Shown here piece after piece: positions 21,268-23,144 of a stretch of 23,144 nt of DNA (positions within the stretch are counted from its first letter, which is position 1; each line of letters begins with the position of its first letter). This DNA is from a virus, in the IMG/VR virus record IMGVR_UViG_3300024520_003107, positions 1 to 23,144 of that record. One strand, written 5' to 3'. The notes under the pieces were generated by a model that was not told the DNA's origin, ran no database searches, and saw only the letters and a program-made list of their open reading frames with translations. Position numbers and translations under genes: made by a program.

Positions 21268-22284
21268 ATGGCCGGTCTAGTAGAACGCTCACAATCACTC
21301 AAACGTGAAGATCTTTCCGACCTTCTCGTTACCGTAGACAACGCCGCAACTCCCTTTACGAGTATGGCGCGCAAAGGGTCTGCTCCCAAGAACTCCCTGG
21401 TGGAGTGGGGACTTGACGCATACCCGGCGCCTCGCACCACGCCAGTCGTGGATGACGCAGACGTTTCGAGTTACGAAAACATGTCTTCTGATCGCCAGAA
21501 GGCGCAGAATTACGTACAGATTTTCCAACGGGCGCCGAAAGTGTCTCGTCTGGCTAATCTCACCTCCGACGTCGCAGGCGTGGGATTCAAGCAGGAAATG
21601 GCGAAAGCCATCGCCAAGGCGCTTGTCATGGTGAAGAGAGACATGGAAAGTACCTTTCTCGGAAACAACGATGCTCAAGCCGACAACGGCACCATCGGAT
21701 ATGGTTCCAAGGCGGCGAACATCATCATCAGCACTTCCGGCGGTTCAACGCTTCAAATTCCGTCTGGTTTTCGCACTCCGTCCGCTTCGATCAACGCCGA
21801 TTCCACGCAGGTCAACCTGACCGAAGAGGAAGTTCGCGCCATATTGAAGTCGATCTGGAACGAGACTGGAGAGAACAACAAGTCGTTTACCGGGATTTGT
21901 GGTTCCAGCGTGAAGAACACCGTGTCGCAAATGACTCTGTATCGTCCCGCCGCCGGAGATGGCGGAACCAAGACGGTCTACATTCAGAGCAACCGTGATG
22001 CGGCGGACGCAACACTCACAAGCGGAGTTGACGTAATTGATACTGACTTCGGTAAAATCACCCTGCACCTCGATTCGTTCATTCGTTCGGATTCAAGCAC
22101 AGCAGGGCCATTGACGTTGTACATCTTCAACATGGACAACATCGAGATCAAGTACGCTTCGCAACCATCCTTCAGGGAACTTCCCGACTTAGGTGGTGGC
22201 CCGCGCGGACTTGTCGAATCAGTTGCAACTCTTTGCTCATACTCCGGGGGACTGGATCACGGCAAAATCGTCTTAACCGCTTAA
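21268..22284 (+). CDS. Major capsid protein, SU10-like family
   Basis: The 338-residue protein starts with a helix L-K-R-E-D-L-S-D-L-L, then A-A-T-P-F-T-S-M-A-R-K-G, E-W-G-L-D-A-Y, and N-Y-V-Q-I-F-Q-R-A-P-K-V-S-R near 87-100. This order matches the phage SU10-type major capsid family of the HK97 fold. The last third (T-L-Y-I-F-N-M-D-N-I-E-I-K-Y) is beta-rich, consistent with the A-domain. AGGA lies about 10 nt before ATG 21268, and the scaffold stop is 17 nt upstream. It should be the most abundant virion protein. Confidence 0.88.
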   Translation: MAGLVERSQSLKREDLSDLLVTVDNAATPFTSMARKGSAPKNSLVEWGLDAYPAPRTTPVVDDADVSSYENMSSDRQKAQNYVQIFQRAPKVSRLANLTSDVAGVGFKQEMAKAIAKALVMVKRDMESTFLGNNDAQADNGTIGYGSKAANIIISTSGGSTLQIPSGFRTPSASINADSTQVNLTEEEVRAILKSIWNETGENNKSFTGICGSSVKNTVSQMTLYRPAAGDGGTKTVYIQSNRDAADATLTSGVDVIDTDFGKITLHLDSFIRSDSSTAGPLTLYIFNMDNIEIKYASQPSFRELPDLGGGPRGLVESVATLCSYSGGLDHGKIVLTA

Positions 22285-22303
22285 TCGCAGGAGGAACAAT
22301 AAT

Positions 22304-22870
22304 ATGACAGCAACAGCAACATCAGTCGATGACTTCGTAGGTCTAAACCGTTCATGGGTTTCAAACATGGCAGTCGAGGAATCCGCGCGGACGGGATACA
22401 CCCACAAGGTGACCGTAAGCGCAAAGGACATATCCGACTTGGCCTTAGCCCAGTCTACTCCTCTTACGAGTACGGGGGACGAACTGCAAATGGCAGTATT
22501 CACCCTCGCCCAAAACGAGGATTCAGATTCTGCGGTAACTGCTTCCGCATTAATCGTCACCAAGGCATTCGCTTCCTCAACCGCGCAAACGATTGTCTGT
22601 GACGTGGGTGATGCGGCAGGCGGCGCCCAACTACTCGCCGCAGTAACATTGATCACCACCGGGACGGGCGCGGAAAGAGGTCATGCCTCATACGCCTCCT
22701 TGCCGGATGACGAAAATCCTCTGCTCGACGTCAACGCCGGGACGCAGGGAACCGCCGCAGGAACGATCTACATGAACTTCCTCAATAGCGCCGCCGGGGG
22801 GTTGGATGACCTCACCGATGGTGAAGTTACGTTGCTCCTCAAGGTGCGCGAATCTTCGGTTATAGCTTGA
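22304..22870 (+). CDS. Probable capsid decoration or head-stabilising protein, 188 aa
   Basis: ATG 22304 is preceded by a perfect AGGAGG with 9-nt spacing, the strongest ribosome-binding site seen here, which suits a highly made structural protein. The product is beta-rich, with Ala, Thr and Ser in abundance and no long helix: T-H-K-V-T-V-S-A-K-D, L-Q-M-A-V-F-T-L, Q-L-L-A-A-V-T-L-I, G-E-V-T-L-L-L-K-V. It directly follows the major capsid gene, the usual place for decoration proteins. Family not recognised, so the role is inferred from order and composition. Confidence 0.6.
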   Translation: MTATATSVDDFVGLNRSWVSNMAVEESARTGYTHKVTVSAKDISDLALAQSTPLTSTGDELQMAVFTLAQNEDSDSAVTASALIVTKAFASSTAQTIVCDVGDAAGGAQLLAAVTLITTGTGAERGHASYASLPDDENPLLDVNAGTQGTAAGTIYMNFLNSAAGGLDDLTDGEVTLLLKVRESSVIA

Positions 22871-22914
22871 TCCGTTCATAGTTTAGGTACACTTGCAACA
22901 GACGGACGGGCGCC

Positions 22915-23144
22915 ATGCCAACCATCTCCGAGAACATCATAGTTCCCGGCGCTGGTGACCTCACCAAAGAGGTTATCGAGGAACTTCGTACTGCGAAGAA
23001 CCTGGAACTGGTCAATGCGTCCGTTCGTCAACGCAAGTTGGCTCAAGCGGAACAAGTCGTTTCCAACGGAGTTCGGAAGAACCTTTCGTTCGGCAGACTT
23101 CGAATGCGGATCGCGCCGGAAGCATATCATTACTGGGGAAAACG
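22915..23144 (+). CDS. Partial head-module protein, cut by the right window edge
   Basis: ATG 22915 opens a frame that has no stop before the window ends (76 codons seen). The start M-P-T-I-S-E-N-I-I-V-P-G is followed by a long helical stretch (L-T-K-E-V-I-E-E-L-R-T-A-K, then L-V-N-A-S-V-R-Q-R-K-L-A-Q-A-E-Q) and F-G-R-L-R-M-R-I-A-P-E-A-Y-H-Y-W-G. Small proteins with a similar R-M-x-I-P...Y-H-x-W signature occur next to capsid genes in some phages, to my recollection. The purine-rich GACGGACGGG just upstream is only a weak ribosome-binding site. Confidence 0.65.
   Translation, partial: MPTISENIIVPGAGDLTKEVIEELRTAKNLELVNASVRQRKLAQAEQVVSNGVRKNLSFGRLRMRIAPEAYHYWGK

Noticed and set aside
1-23144. 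tRNA genes, CRISPR arrays, integrase or insertion sequences
   Set aside because: No cloverleaf with a T-loop and acceptor pairing, no regularly spaced palindromic repeats with unique spacers, and no recombinase or transposase motif was seen by eye.

Overview
This window looks like a stretch of a tailed double-stranded DNA bacteriophage genome. The main evidence is a terminase large subunit, a portal-like protein, a scaffold-like protein and a major capsid protein of the SU10-like type, together with a phage recombination and replication cassette. Every gene I can support lies on the + strand. The genes are packed tightly, with many 4-nt ATGA or GTGA start/stop overlaps. I see no rRNA, tRNA, integrase, transposase or CRISPR array. 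Nothing identifies the host. A free phage or a metagenomic phage contig fits better than a prophage, because no host gene and no lysogeny gene is visible.

Layout. (1) Positions 1-5394 hold the 3' part of a giant gene (at least 1797 codons) for a phage 'large polyvalent' protein. It is probably the end of the late (virion) module and is followed by a terminator-like hairpin near 5.48 kb. (2) Positions 5.6-11.4 kb hold an early module for DNA metabolism: a small HTH protein, a 30-residue membrane peptide, a RusA Holliday-junction resolvase, an ERF single-strand annealing protein, a DnaQ-type 3'-5' exonuclease, an SSB-like protein with an acidic tip, a PD-(D/E)XK-like nuclease, a replication initiator with origin-like repeats inside its gene, and a DnaC-like AAA+ loader with a zinc ribbon. 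(3) Positions 11.39-11.86 kb are a non-coding gap with direct repeats and a G-rich tract. GC skew changes sign across it. (4) Positions 11.86-14.96 kb are an accessory block of ten small, mostly unrecognisable genes, including a ribbon-helix-helix protein and a small Cys-rich protein. (5) Positions 14.95-16.94 kb encode a staphylococcal-nuclease-like enzyme and the terminase large subunit. (6) Positions 16.94-17.25 kb are a second gap with imperfect tandem repeats and a promoter-like site whose spacer is a perfect inverted repeat. (7) From 17.25 kb to the right edge runs the head module: an HTH protein, the portal, a 93-residue protein, a terminator, a potentially structured leader with a tiny upstream ORF, the scaffold, the capsid protein, a probable decoration protein and a partial gene cut by the window edge.

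How it works together. ERF, the exonuclease, the SSB-like protein, the PD-(D/E)XK protein and RusA form a complete recombination set (resect or trim, coat, anneal, resolve). The initiator and loader would bring a host helicase to the phage origin. The late genes make and fill the procapsid. The points most worth checking are the two non-coding gaps, the structured leader before the scaffold gene, the repeated Met-Pro motifs in the giant protein, and the accessory block.
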